Source: DAOVVL01 sp965603095
Lineage (GTDB): Bacteria > Pseudomonadota > Alphaproteobacteria > Rhodospirillales > Magnetovibrionaceae
Length of the DNA stretch: 64,000 nt
Assembly: GCA_965603095.1 (NCBI GenBank)
Contig: CBFDBQ010000003.1
Location: 1 to 64,000 of the forward strand
Reading direction: 5' to 3'
Shown: positions 52,710 to 61,500 of the stretch, piece after piece
Position numbering within the stretch: the stretch's first letter is position 1
Layout: each line of letters begins with the position of its first letter
Notes under the pieces: model-generated
The model's database searches: none
Told to the model about the DNA's origin: nothing
What the model saw: only the letters and a program-made list of their open reading frames with translations
Translations under genes and position numbers: made by a program

Positions 52710-52797
52710 AAGTTCCCAGGGAGGATCTGGGGTCCCTTGCGTCACATAAGGGTCCGCAAACATCTCTCCCTGTAAAAAAACTCAGCAGAAAGATGTC

Positions 52798-55700
52798 TTA
52801 TGAACAGCCTGTGGTTCCACCGCAGGTGTCGCATTTCAAACATGTTCCGTTACGCACCAGCGTGAAGTTGCCACATTCTGGGCAATCATCGCCTTCGTAG
52901 CCTTTTATCCGGGCTTCGCGTACGCGTTCCATGTGTATATCCACGGTTTCCACCAGCGTTGCTTCAACGCTAACGGTTCCGCCACCAGTTTCAGCCATGC
53001 CACCGGATACGGTTTGCGGTACGCCGCCCGCAGTTCCGGTTGCCTTTACGGTCTCGCTCACCGCTTCGGCTGATGCCTCGGCTGATGCATTTTTCTTATC
53101 CTCGGCCCCACCCTTGATAACGGTAAAGGTTTGCGAACGGACAAAGCCTTGGCTGGTAAGCTTGGCAACCGTCTGCATTGCGTCTTCGACGGTAGCTAGG
53201 TCGCCTTCATCATGACCGTCACCCATGGCATCGGGCATCATGTCGGCTGGTTTTACGTGGGCCAAATCGTTCCGGCTCAGGTAGCTAACCGCCAATTCGC
53301 GGAAGATGTAATCCAATATGGATGTGGACATTTTGATGGTGTCGTTACCTTCGACCAAGCCCGATGGTTCAAACCGGGTAAAGGTAAATGCTTCAACAAA
53401 TTCTTCCAACGGCACGCCATATTGCAGACCAATGGAAATGGCGATGGCAAAATTGTTCATCAATGAACGAAATGCCGCGCCTTCTTTGTGCATATCGATA
53501 AATACTTCACCAATGCGCCCGTTTTCGTATTCACCGGTACGCAAATATACTTTGTGCCCACCAACAATGGCTTTTTGGGTATAGCCCTTGCGGCGGTCGG
53601 GCAGGCGGTCACGTTCAATTATGCGCTCAACAATGCGTTCGGCGATAATTTCTGCCCGATCTGGGGTTGAAGCACCCGCCAACCGTTCTGCGGTGGTTTC
53701 GTCTTCTTCTGAAATATCGTCTTCCAGCAATGTTGCCTGTAATGGCTGGCTTAGTTTCGAGCCATCGCGATAAAGCGCGTTGGCTTTTAAACCCAACTGC
53801 CATGAAAGCATGTAAGCGTTCATGCAATCATCAATGGTGGCGTTGTTGGCCATATTGATGGTTTTGGAAATTGCACCAGAAATAAACGGCTGGCTGGAAG
53901 CCATCATGCGAATATGGCTTTCGGCGCTAAGGGAGCGTTTGCCAATGCGACCACAGGGTGAGGCGCAATCAAATACCGGAAGATGCTCATCTTTCAAAAG
54001 AGGCGCACCTTCGAGGGTCATTGAACCACAAACGTGGGTATTGGCCTCGAGTATGTCTTCTTCTGAAAACCCAAGGTGGGCCAGCATATCGAACGATACG
54101 TCGTTTAGTTTTTCAAGTTCGATATTGAGGGTTTCGTTACAGAACGGCTCACCCAATGCGTATTTGTTAAACGCAAACTTGATATCAAACGCGTCTTTCA
54201 GTGCGCTATCGAGAAGGACAAGTGCCTCATCGGTAAAGCCTTTTTTGATTAGGGTTTCATTGTTAATTGCGCCTTTGGAATTTTTTAGCGTTCCATGGCC
54301 AAGGGCGTAACGTTCAATGGCCTCGGTTTCTACTTCGGAATAACCAAGGCGCTTAAGCGCGGCCGGAACCATGCGGTTGATAATTTTGAAATATCCACCA
54401 CCTGCTAGTTTTTTGAATTTAACCAGCGCAAAATCAGGCTCAATCCCGGTTGTATCGCAATCCATCACCAACCCGATTGTGCCGGTCGGCGCAATAACGG
54501 TGGTTTGGGCGTTGCGATAGCCATGCATAGTGCCAAGTTCAAGCGCGGTATCCCATGCCTGAGAAGCCGCCGCTAACAATGCGCCATCGGGGCAATGGTC
54601 CCCGTCAAGCGGCACCGGAAGAACTGACAGGTCTTCATAGCCAGTGCTTTCGGAATGCGCCGCCCGACGGTGGTTCCTAATAACCTTGAGCATTGCTTCG
54701 CTATTTTTTTCGTGTCCCGGGAACGCACCCATTTCAGCCGCCATTTCGGCAGAGGTTGCGTATGAAATTCCGGTCATTAATGATGAAATAGAACCACATA
54801 GGGCACGACCTTCATCTGAATCATAAGCTAGACCAGCTTCCATCAGATAACCGCCGATGTTGGCAAAGCCCAATCCCAATGTGCGAAATTCATAAGATCG
54901 TTTGGCAATTTCCACCGATGGGAATTGTGCCATTAGAACTGAAATTTCCAGCGTGATGGTCCATAGCCTTACTGCGTGTTCAAACGCGCTCACATCAAGG
55001 GATGCATCTTCATTTTGAAAGGTATGCAGGTTAAGTGAGGCCAGATTGCATGCGGTATCGTCAAGGAACATGTATTCCGAACACGGGTTCGATGCGTTAA
55101 TGCGGCCACTTTCCGGGCAGGTGTGCCATTCGTTGATGGTGGTATCAAATTGAATGCCGGGGTCGGCTGACGCCCATGCCGCAGAGCCGATTTGTTCCCA
55201 TAAATCGCGGGCCTTGATGGACTTGGCAACTTCGCCGTTTTTGCGTTGGATAAGTTTCCATTCACCATCTTGCAACACACGTTCGAGGAAATCGTTGGTA
55301 ATACGAACCGTGTTGTTGGAGTTTTGCCCAGAAACGGTCAAATAGGCTTCAGAATCCCAATCGGTGTTGTAGGTTGGGAAATCAATTTCCGTATAGCCCT
55401 GTTTAGCAAACTGGATGATGCGCTGAACATAGTTTTCAGGAACCATGGCCCGGCGCGCGCCAATAATGGCTTTTTTCAGCGCCGCGTTTACTTTTGGATC
55501 AAACCGAGACTGATCATCGCCATCGGCACCGCCGTGGCAGGCATCCATTACCGCAGTTAGGTTTTTTGCGGCCAGTTTCGATCCTGCCACAAGGGCGGCT
55601 ACTTTTTGCTCTTCTTTGACTTTCCAGCCGATGAATTCTTCAACATCGGGGTGATCAACATCAACAACTACCATTTTGGCGGCACGACGTGTGGTTCCGC

Positions 55701-56511
55701 CTGATTTAATGGCACCAGCGGCGCGGTCACCAATTTTGAGGAAGCTCATAAGGCCAGATGATTTGCCACCACCGGAAAGGCCTTCGTTTGCACCGCGCAG
55801 GTTGGAGAAATTGGTTCCGGTACCGGAGCCATACTTGAACAAGCGTGCTTCACGCACCCAAAGGTCCATGATGCCGCCTTCTTGTACCAAATCATCCTGA
55901 ATGGATTGGATGAAGCAGGCGTGGGGCTGTGGGTGTTCGTAGCTGGATTTTGATTTAACCAGTTTACCGGTTTCAAAATCTACATAATGGTGGCCTTGGG
56001 CTGGGCCATCTATGCCATAGGCCCAATGAAGCCCGGTATTAAACCACTGTGGTGAATTTGGCGCACCCATTTGCTTGCACAACATGAAGCGCATTTCGTC
56101 AAAATATGCTTTGGCGTCTTCTTCGGAATCAAAATAGCCACCTTTCCAGCCCCAGTATGTCCAGGTGCCGGCTAAACGGTCGAAAACTTGCTTGGCGCTG
56201 GTTTCCGAAGTGTAGCGTTTTGCCTTGGTCTTGCTTTTAAGCTTGGCCCTGTCTTCGGTATGGCGCCAGAGCCATGAGGGGACGGTGTTTTCTTCAACCG
56301 TCACAAGTTTTGTTGGTACGCCCGCTTTGCGGAAATATTTTTGCGCAATAACGTCGCAGGCCACCTGTGACCATGACGTTGGTATTTCCATATTGTCTAG
56401 TTTGAAGACAATGGAACCATCCGGATTGCGTATTTCACTGCTTGCAGTACGAAATTCGATGTTGGCGTATGGGGATTGACCCTTCTTGGTAAAGTGACGC
56501 TTGATTCGCAT
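52798..56511 (-). CDS. nrdJ: Adenosylcobalamin-dependent (class II) ribonucleotide reductase
   Basis: A 1237-residue class II reductase that makes deoxynucleotides from ribonucleotides, using adenosylcobalamin to generate the thiyl radical. The reducible cysteine Cys199 is in HACFIQSI, and the active-site motif NPCSEY (475-480) gives Cys477 and Glu479. The C-terminal TSCPD-like domain (about 1010-1120) is followed by an Ala/Glu/Val-rich linker and a zinc-ribbon-like end with CPEC and CDTC. It needs no oxygen. No class I reductase gene is in the window. It has an unusually long 5' region (56512-57160). Confidence 0.96.
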   Translation of the reverse strand: MRIKRHFTKKGQSPYANIEFRTASSEIRNPDGSIVFKLDNMEIPTSWSQVACDVIAQKYFRKAGVPTKLVTVEENTVPSWLWRHTEDRAKLKSKTKAKRYTSETSAKQVFDRLAGTWTYWGWKGGYFDSEEDAKAYFDEMRFMLCKQMGAPNSPQWFNTGLHWAYGIDGPAQGHHYVDFETGKLVKSKSSYEHPQPHACFIQSIQDDLVQEGGIMDLWVREARLFKYGSGTGTNFSNLRGANEGLSGGGKSSGLMSFLKIGDRAAGAIKSGGTTRRAAKMVVVDVDHPDVEEFIGWKVKEEQKVAALVAGSKLAAKNLTAVMDACHGGADGDDQSRFDPKVNAALKKAIIGARRAMVPENYVQRIIQFAKQGYTEIDFPTYNTDWDSEAYLTVSGQNSNNTVRITNDFLERVLQDGEWKLIQRKNGEVAKSIKARDLWEQIGSAAWASADPGIQFDTTINEWHTCPESGRINASNPCSEYMFLDDTACNLASLNLHTFQNEDASLDVSAFEHAVRLWTITLEISVLMAQFPSVEIAKRSYEFRTLGLGFANIGGYLMEAGLAYDSDEGRALCGSISSLMTGISYATSAEMAAEMGAFPGHEKNSEAMLKVIRNHRRAAHSESTGYEDLSVLPVPLDGDHCPDGALLAAASQAWDTALELGTMHGYRNAQTTVIAPTGTIGLVMDCDTTGIEPDFALVKFKKLAGGGYFKIINRMVPAALKRLGYSEVETEAIERYALGHGTLKNSKGAINNETLIKKGFTDEALVLLDSALKDAFDIKFAFNKYALGEPFCNETLNIELEKLNDVSFDMLAHLGFSEEDILEANTHVCGSMTLEGAPLLKDEHLPVFDCASPCGRIGKRSLSAESHIRMMASSQPFISGAISKTINMANNATIDDCMNAYMLSWQLGLKANALYRDGSKLSQPLQATLLEDDISEEDETTAERLAGASTPDRAEIIAERIVERIIERDRLPDRRKGYTQKAIVGGHKVYLRTGEYENGRIGEVFIDMHKEGAAFRSLMNNFAIAISIGLQYGVPLEEFVEAFTFTRFEPSGLVEGNDTIKMSTSILDYIFRELAVSYLSRNDLAHVKPADMMPDAMGDGHDEGDLATVEDAMQTVAKLTSQGFVRSQTFTVIKGGAEDKKNASAEASAEAVSETVKATGTAGGVPQTVSGGMAETGGGTVSVEATLVETVDIHMERVREARIKGYEGDDCPECGNFTLVRNGTCLKCDTCGGTTGCS

Positions 56512-56775
56512 AGTTTTTTCCAGCCCCTTTGGCTCTTGTTTTTAAAATTATATTTTCTTTGAGTCTTGAAAAATTCGACCCCCCTGATGCCTCGCAAATG
56601 ACAGAAAGATCTGCCTTTTACCCCCAAATATTGAATGGGGGCCCCACATATTGCGTGGAGCACAACACTTGCGTGTTTTGGAATGCTTGACCCACAAGAT
56701 GTAGCTCATATGGATACGGTCTAGCAAGGGGGTTTGTCGGCCTAGTTTGTGCATAGGGGTGATTGAAGGGTGCCT

Positions 56776-56804
56776 AGAATAGCAAAATTAACATTATTTA
56801 ACAA
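56776..56804 (-). promoter_or_regulatory. Probable nrdJ promoter
   Basis: On the minus strand TTGTTA (56804-56799) and TATTCT (56781-56776) are 17 bp apart, inside the A/T-rich stretch. Transcription would start near 56769, leaving a leader of about 258 nt. A 21-base imperfect palindrome (AACAT...ATGTT) overlaps the -35. Confidence 0.5.
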
Positions 56805-56944
56805 TATGTTACAGGTGTTAGCTAAATTATGCTCAAAGCAATATTTTTTTATTTCTGTGGAAAATTTTTTATTTTAGCCAAACAAAATGTAGTGGCGTAA
56901 AAGTTGGTGATAGTGTCCTAAAAATGCCCATTTTATCTATTAAA

Positions 56945-56960
56945 ACACCAATTATTGTGG
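56945..56960. promoter_or_regulatory. NrdR-box-like palindrome
   Basis: ACACCAATTATTGTGG matches 12 of 16 positions of the NrdR box pattern ACAC-N8-GTGT as I recall it. It lies 434 bases upstream of nrdJ. NrdR boxes normally come in pairs near the promoter; I see only one here, so it is tentative. Confidence 0.35.
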
Positions 56961-57160
56961 CTTATGGTGCTTTGTCATAGCTAGGGTTACTGCTGCCCTA
57001 ACTTTTGAGAATCGACAATTATCTATTTGGCATATGGGCGCAATAACGTTGGCACAATATTAGACGACAAGACCTTTGAGGTGCGATAAAGTCCCGACAT
57101 TAAATGGGATATTGGGATTCTCTTTAAAAGAAACAACAATCGGCGGAGGCAATACCTTTC

Positions 57161-57514
57161 ATGACATCGTTTGGAACCTGGATTAGCACCATGCTTTTTG
57201 GCCACAAGGTCGGATCAGACGAATTTGGCAATCGCTATTATAGCAAAACCAAAGGTAGCCTTTACGGCCGGGAAAGGCGTTGGGTCATATATAATGGCCG
57301 CAATGAAGCGTCAAAAATACCACCTGAATGGCATGCATGGTTGCACCAAACAGTTGATGCACCGCTTTCAGAGGCCGCTGCCCAACCAAAAGAATGGCAA
57401 TTGGGCCATATTCCCAATCTCACCGGAACCCAAGGTGCCTATGTGCCCGAAGGCTCAGATCTAGCTACCGGTCTTGAAACCCCGAGGCGTGGGGTTGAAG
57501 CGTGGCGGCCATAA
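57161..57514 (+). CDS. Complex I accessory subunit NDUFA12 (B17.2) homolog
   Basis: A 117-residue homolog of mitochondrial NDUFA12, an accessory subunit of NADH:ubiquinone oxidoreductase found in alphaproteobacteria. The segments GTWISTMLFGHKVGSDEFGNRYY, RRWVIYNG, ASKIPPEWHAWLH and the C-terminal proline-rich part are characteristic. GGAGG lies about 12 bases before the ATG. It is the first gene of a run with two mlaD genes and a DUF2155 gene. Confidence 0.93.
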   Translation: MTSFGTWISTMLFGHKVGSDEFGNRYYSKTKGSLYGRERRWVIYNGRNEASKIPPEWHAWLHQTVDAPLSEAAAQPKEWQLGHIPNLTGTQGAYVPEGSDLATGLETPRRGVEAWRP

Positions 57515-57557
57515 TATCCCGTCTTTTTATACAATCATATCAAAGCGATAATCTTAT

Positions 57558-58064
57558 ATGTTAATTCATAACGAGAATGACAGAAATGCAGTTGTAGGCG
57601 GCCTGGTTTTGGCTGTTCTGGTTTTTGCCATGGCTATTTCATATGGCGGATCGAAAATATCCGATAAGGCGCAGGTGGGCTCTTATTCGTTGACCGCCAC
57701 ATTCAATCAGGTTGATGGGTTGTTTGTGGGCGATGAAGTTCGTCTTGGCGGCATAAGGGTCGGCAAGGTCGGTTTGCAGCGTCTGGACAATAACTTTCGT
57801 GCAGTTGTAACCCTTGATATAGACGATAACGTTGAATTACCGCTTGATAGTTCGGCCGCAATTCATACGGATGGTCTTTTTGGCTCTAAATTCGTTGTGT
57901 TGGATCCGGGCGGCGAGATGGATTTATTAAAACATGGCCAATCCATTGATTACACGCAAGACGCGGTTATTGTTAGCGATCTTCTTGATTTGATAATAAG
58001 TGAAGGCAAAGCAAAAGATAACAAGTCAAAAAACTCCCCAAAAAACCCTAAGGAGGACAACTAA
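57558..58064 (+). CDS. mlaD: MlaD-family lipid transport protein, first copy
   Basis: A 168-residue protein with one N-terminal transmembrane helix (about 13-31) and an MCE/MlaD domain (about 42-120: YSLTATFNQVDGLFVGDEVRLGGIRVGKV, then TDGLFGSKFVVLDPGG). MlaD hexamers carry phospholipids between the membranes. A Lys/Asn-rich tail ends the protein. The Mla ATPase and permease are not in the window. A second copy begins 2 bases after its stop. Confidence 0.9.
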   Translation: MLIHNENDRNAVVGGLVLAVLVFAMAISYGGSKISDKAQVGSYSLTATFNQVDGLFVGDEVRLGGIRVGKVGLQRLDNNFRAVVTLDIDDNVELPLDSSAAIHTDGLFGSKFVVLDPGGEMDLLKHGQSIDYTQDAVIVSDLLDLIISEGKAKDNKSKNSPKNPKEDN

Positions 58065-58065
58065 A

Positions 58066-58536
58066 ATGGGACGCAATGCAGTAGAAACCGTAATGGGTGC
58101 CGCCGTTCTTTTGGTTGCAGGGGTGTTTGTTTATTTTGCTTACAACACCGCCGAAGTAAGAGCGGTTAGCGGATATGAAATAAATGCTAATTTTTACAAG
58201 GTTGGTGGCCTGACCAAGGGCTCTGACGTTCGCATTAGTGGAATAAAGGTCGGAACCGTGCTGGGAACCAAGCTTGACCCGGTTACTTATGATGCCATTG
58301 TCAGCCTTTCGGTTTCACCTGAAATAAAGCTTCCGGTTGATACCAAGGCCGCAATAGCCTCAAGCGGGCTGATGGGTGATAAATACATCTCCCTTGAGAC
58401 CGGAAACGCAAAAGAATTCATTGCCCCGGGTGGGTCTGTTGCCGCAACCAAGGACTTCCGCTCACTTGAAGACCAAGTCGGTGAAATTATCTTCCTTGCC
58501 ACCGGTGGTGAGGACAAGTCTTCCGGCGGTCTTTAA
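58066..58536 (+). CDS. mlaD: MlaD-family lipid transport protein, second copy
   Basis: A 156-residue MlaD-type protein with an N-terminal helix (about 6-25) and an MCE domain (YEINANFYKVGGLTKGSDVRISGIKVGTV, then SSGLMGDKYISLETG). AAGGAGG lies directly before ATG 58066, which fixes the start. It is clearly paralogous to the preceding gene but diverged, so the duplication is old. It is followed after 9 bases by the DUF2155 gene. Confidence 0.92.
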   Translation: MGRNAVETVMGAAVLLVAGVFVYFAYNTAEVRAVSGYEINANFYKVGGLTKGSDVRISGIKVGTVLGTKLDPVTYDAIVSLSVSPEIKLPVDTKAAIASSGLMGDKYISLETGNAKEFIAPGGSVAATKDFRSLEDQVGEIIFLATGGEDKSSGGL

Positions 58537-58545
58537 GGTCTGAAT

Positions 58546-58974
58546 ATGACGTTCATAAAAAAAGGTGCAATTTTTGCCTTGGCGGCAGCTTGTTTTCAGC
58601 TATTGCCCTTAGGCGTAAATGCCGAACCGCATCAAATAGCCGTCTTGCAGGGGTTGGACAAGGTAACCGCAAGGGTTTCCACCATCGAAGCCCCGCTGGG
58701 TGATACGGTAACCTTTGGCACGTTGGAAGTAATAGCGCGCCATTGTGACAAGCGTCCACCGGAAGAAACACCGGAAAGTGCCGCGTTTTTGGATATTTGG
58801 GAAGTTCGCCCTAATGAGCCTGCAAAATCTCTTTTTCGTGGCTGGATGTTTTCGTCTAGCCCAGCGTTAAATGCGTTGGAGCACCCGGTTTATGATGTTT
58901 GGGTTCTAGATTGCAAGGGGTTGATAGCAGAAGTCCCGACAGCAGAAGAGCCAAAAGAAGAAGTTATTAAATAA
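58546..58974 (+). CDS. DUF2155 domain secreted protein
   Basis: A 142-residue protein with a Sec signal peptide (about 1-26, ending GVNAEP). The DUF2155 domain is seen as LQGLDKVTARVSTIEAPLGD, FGTLEVIARHC, FLDIWEV and MFSSSPALNALEHPVYDVWVLDC. Two cysteines flank the core. The family is alphaproteobacterial and of unknown function. It is the last gene of the run from NDUFA12; its end overlaps the aat end by 8 bases on the opposite strand. Confidence 0.9.
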   Translation: MTFIKKGAIFALAAACFQLLPLGVNAEPHQIAVLQGLDKVTARVSTIEAPLGDTVTFGTLEVIARHCDKRPPEETPESAAFLDIWEVRPNEPAKSLFRGWMFSSSPALNALEHPVYDVWVLDCKGLIAEVPTAEEPKEEVIK

Positions 58975-59644
58975 GAATTTCTTTAAGCGCTTGCTCAATT
59001 TCATCATCAGATGCATCTGCTGGAAATTTTGCATCCAGACCCAATGCACGCTCAAGCCGTTCTAGGTATTCGCGGTTGGAAATTTCCACCGCACCCATGC
59101 GTTTTAAATGATCAGTTAAAAATTGGGTATCCAATAGAGCATATCCGCCTAGTCTAAGACGAACGACCAGATGTACTAACGCTACCTTTGACGCATCTGT
59201 TTCAAGTGAAAACATGCTTTCGCCGCAAAATGCACCACGCAAACTAATCCCATAAAGCCCGCCGACTAATTTTTCATCCCGCCAGCATTCAACCGAATGG
59301 GCCAAACCCATTTCATGCATTTCAACATAGGCACGAATTATTTCATCGTTTATCCATGTTTCCCCCAAGGCCCCGTCATGGTCGGGGCGGGGTAGGGCGC
59401 AGGCCTCGATCACTCTATCGAACGCGGTGTTGCATCTAATTTCAAATGTGTTTTTGCGAATTGTTTTTTTCAAGGATTTTGAAACGTGCAACCCATCCAA
59501 TGGAATTACTCCCCGCAGTCGCGGATCAACCCAAAATATAGTTGGGTCGTCGCGGGATTCCGACATGGGAAAAACGCCCGCGGCATACGCACGTACAAGT
59601 ATTTCAGGGCTTAGTTTGTGTGGTCCGGGAATGGGGCGCGACAT
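58967..59644 (-). CDS. aat: Leucyl/phenylalanyl-tRNA--protein transferase
   Basis: A 225-residue transferase that adds Leu or Phe to proteins with N-terminal Lys or Arg, creating N-degrons for ClpS/ClpA. The segments YAAGVFPMSES, WVDPRLRGVIPLDGLHVSKSLKK, HSVECWRDEKLVGGLYGI and CGESMFS are conserved. ATG 59644 has CGGAG upstream and gives the standard length. It is the last gene of the aroQ-accB-accC-aat operon, 19 bases after accC. Confidence 0.95.
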   Translation of the reverse strand: MSRPIPGPHKLSPEILVRAYAAGVFPMSESRDDPTIFWVDPRLRGVIPLDGLHVSKSLKKTIRKNTFEIRCNTAFDRVIEACALPRPDHDGALGETWINDEIIRAYVEMHEMGLAHSVECWRDEKLVGGLYGISLRGAFCGESMFSLETDASKVALVHLVVRLRLGGYALLDTQFLTDHLKRMGAVEISNREYLERLERALGLDAKFPADASDDEIEQALKEILI

Positions 59645-59663
59645 GTATGCTCCGGGGTTGTTG

Positions 59664-61007
59664 TTATTTATCCCGCTCCATAAACTTTTCAAGCCAGTGA
59701 ATATCATAATCACCGTTGATGATGTCGGGATCAACCGCAAGACGTTGGTGCAATGGAATTGTTGTTTTTAATCCATCAATTACATATTCGCTCAACGCGC
59801 GACGTAAACGCATTAGGCATTCATTGCGGTTGGTGCCATGAACGATAAGCTTTGCAATCATGCTGTCGTAATGGGGCGGAACCTTGTATCCGGAATAAAG
59901 CCCTGAATCGACCCTAACCCCAAGCCCACCGGGGGCATGGTAAATACCAATTTTTCCGGGACAGGGCATGAATGTTTCTGGGTCTTCGGCATTTATACGG
60001 CATTCAATTGCATGACCAGAAAATTTAACTTCGTCTTGGGTGTAACCAAGTGGCGCACCGTTGGCGATGCGAACCATTTCACGCACCAAATCAATTCCGG
60101 TAATCATTTCGGTTACCGGGTGTTCAACCTGCAAACGAGTGTTCATTTCAATAAAATAGAATTTTCCGTCTTCGTACAAAAATTCAATTGTACCGGCACT
60201 GCGATAACCAATTTTTTTAACCGCCTCAGATGCAATCTTACCTATTTCATCACGCTCGGTTTTGTTGAGGGCGGGTGAGGGCGCCTCTTCCAATACTTTT
60301 TGGTGGCGGCGTTGCAATGAACAATCGCGCTCGCCCAAATGCACCACGTTGCCATGGTTATCTGCTAGCACCTGTATTTCAATGTGGCGCGGACGGGTAA
60401 GAAATTTTTCAATGTAAACTTCGGGGTTGCCGAATACCGAGCCCGCTTCGGAGCGTGCGGTGGTAAATGCGATTTCAATATCAGCTTCGCTTTGAGCCAC
60501 CTTCATACCACGGCCACCGCCACCGGCGGATGCCTTGATGATTACCGGATAGCCAATTTCCTTGGCAACTCTTTTGGCTTCTGAAACTTCTTCTACTCCG
60601 CCGTCTGAACCCGGTACAACCGGAATGCCTGCTTTCATCACCGCATCTTTGGCGGCAATTTTATCACCCATCAGACGAATGTGTTCAGGCGACGGGCCAA
60701 TGAAAACAAAATCGTGCTCTTCGACCATGCCCGCAAATTCGGCATTTTCAGAAAGAAAACCATATCCGGGGTGTATGGCATCGGCGTTGGAAATTGTGGC
60801 GGCCGAAAGAATTGCCGAAACATTCAGGTAGCTATCTTTGGCCGCTGGCGGGCCGATGCAAACAGCTTCGTCAGCTAGGCGCACATGCATAGCGTCTTCA
60901 TCGGCGGTGGAATGCACCGCAACGGTACGGATGCCCATTTCTTTGCAAGCCCGTTGAATGCGAAGTGCAATTTCACCCCGGTTGGCGATTAATACTTTAT
61001 CGAACAT
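59664..61007 (-). CDS. accC: Acetyl-CoA carboxylase, biotin carboxylase subunit
   Basis: A 447-residue enzyme that carboxylates the biotin on AccB using ATP and bicarbonate, the first step of fatty acid synthesis. It has VLIANRGEIALRIQRACKEMG at the start, the Gly-rich loop KASAGGGGRGMKV, and FIEMNTRLQVEHPVTE. It lies 22 bases after accB. It is a stand-alone carboxylase, unlike PccA in this window. Confidence 0.97.
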   Translation of the reverse strand: MFDKVLIANRGEIALRIQRACKEMGIRTVAVHSTADEDAMHVRLADEAVCIGPPAAKDSYLNVSAILSAATISNADAIHPGYGFLSENAEFAGMVEEHDFVFIGPSPEHIRLMGDKIAAKDAVMKAGIPVVPGSDGGVEEVSEAKRVAKEIGYPVIIKASAGGGGRGMKVAQSEADIEIAFTTARSEAGSVFGNPEVYIEKFLTRPRHIEIQVLADNHGNVVHLGERDCSLQRRHQKVLEEAPSPALNKTERDEIGKIASEAVKKIGYRSAGTIEFLYEDGKFYFIEMNTRLQVEHPVTEMITGIDLVREMVRIANGAPLGYTQDEVKFSGHAIECRINAEDPETFMPCPGKIGIYHAPGGLGVRVDSGLYSGYKVPPHYDSMIAKLIVHGTNRNECLMRLRRALSEYVIDGLKTTIPLHQRLAVDPDIINGDYDIHWLEKFMERDK

Positions 61008-61029
61008 ATGTAATCCGCTTTTTTAAGAC

Positions 61030-61485
61030 TTATTCGACAATCAAAAGCGGCTCACCGAATTCAACCGGTGATCCGCTTTCAACTAATATTTTTGTAACCT
61101 TGCCGCTTTTTGGAGCTTTGATTTGGTTAAACACCTTCATCGCCTCAATCAGCATTACAACCTGTCCGGCAGTTACACTATCGCCAACATTGATAAATGC
61201 GGCCGCACCCGGTTCGGGTGATGTGTAAACAACACCAACCATGGGCGATGTTACAACGCCGGGGTGTTCGGCATGGGAAGCAGCTATGGGTGCGTTTTCA
61301 ACCGCCGGGGCGGCGGGTGCCGGGGCGGTCGCGGCGCCAACGCTGTGGCTTATGTTGGTTCCGCCTTTTGAAACGCGAATATTTACATCGCCTTCGCCGT
61401 ATTCAATTTCGGCTAGGCCGGTTTCATCAAGAAGCTTTGCCAGCTTTTTGATTAATTTATCATCGACGTCAATTTTTTTGTTCAT
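61030..61485 (-). CDS. accB: Acetyl-CoA carboxylase, biotin carboxyl carrier protein
   Basis: A 151-residue carrier. An N-terminal helical region, an Ala/Pro-rich linker (about 50-75), and a C-terminal biotinyl domain with Lys117 in IEAMKVFNQI. The hydrophobic residue after the lysine is Val, followed by Phe, where Met-Met is common; this is a tolerated variant. It sits between aroQ and accC. Confidence 0.96.
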   Translation of the reverse strand: MNKKIDVDDKLIKKLAKLLDETGLAEIEYGEGDVNIRVSKGGTNISHSVGAATAPAPAAPAVENAPIAASHAEHPGVVTSPMVGVVYTSPEPGAAAFINVGDSVTAGQVVMLIEAMKVFNQIKAPKSGKVTKILVESGSPVEFGEPLLIVE

Positions 61486-61500
61486 GTAAATATTTTCCGC

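Larger units (their letters stand above)
56512..57160. other. Long divergent region between nrdJ and the NDUFA12 gene
   Basis: This 649-base gap has no credible gene. On the nrdJ side it holds a probable 258-nt leader with stems CCCCCA/TGGGGG (56621-56641), AACAC/GTGTT (56664-56677) and a long-range match between 56660-56668 and 56745-56752. The middle (56765-56900) is very A/T-rich. On the far side lie an NrdR-like box and the NDUFA12 ribosome site (GGAGG, 57144-57148). Known cobalamin riboswitch motifs are not visible. Confidence 0.6.

Noticed and set aside
56512..56769. Cobalamin riboswitch upstream of nrdJ
   Set aside because: Expected from the enzyme's cofactor, but on the nrdJ strand I find no B12-box-like segment, no conserved core sequence and no GCCACTG-type motif. 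A covariance model run could overturn this.
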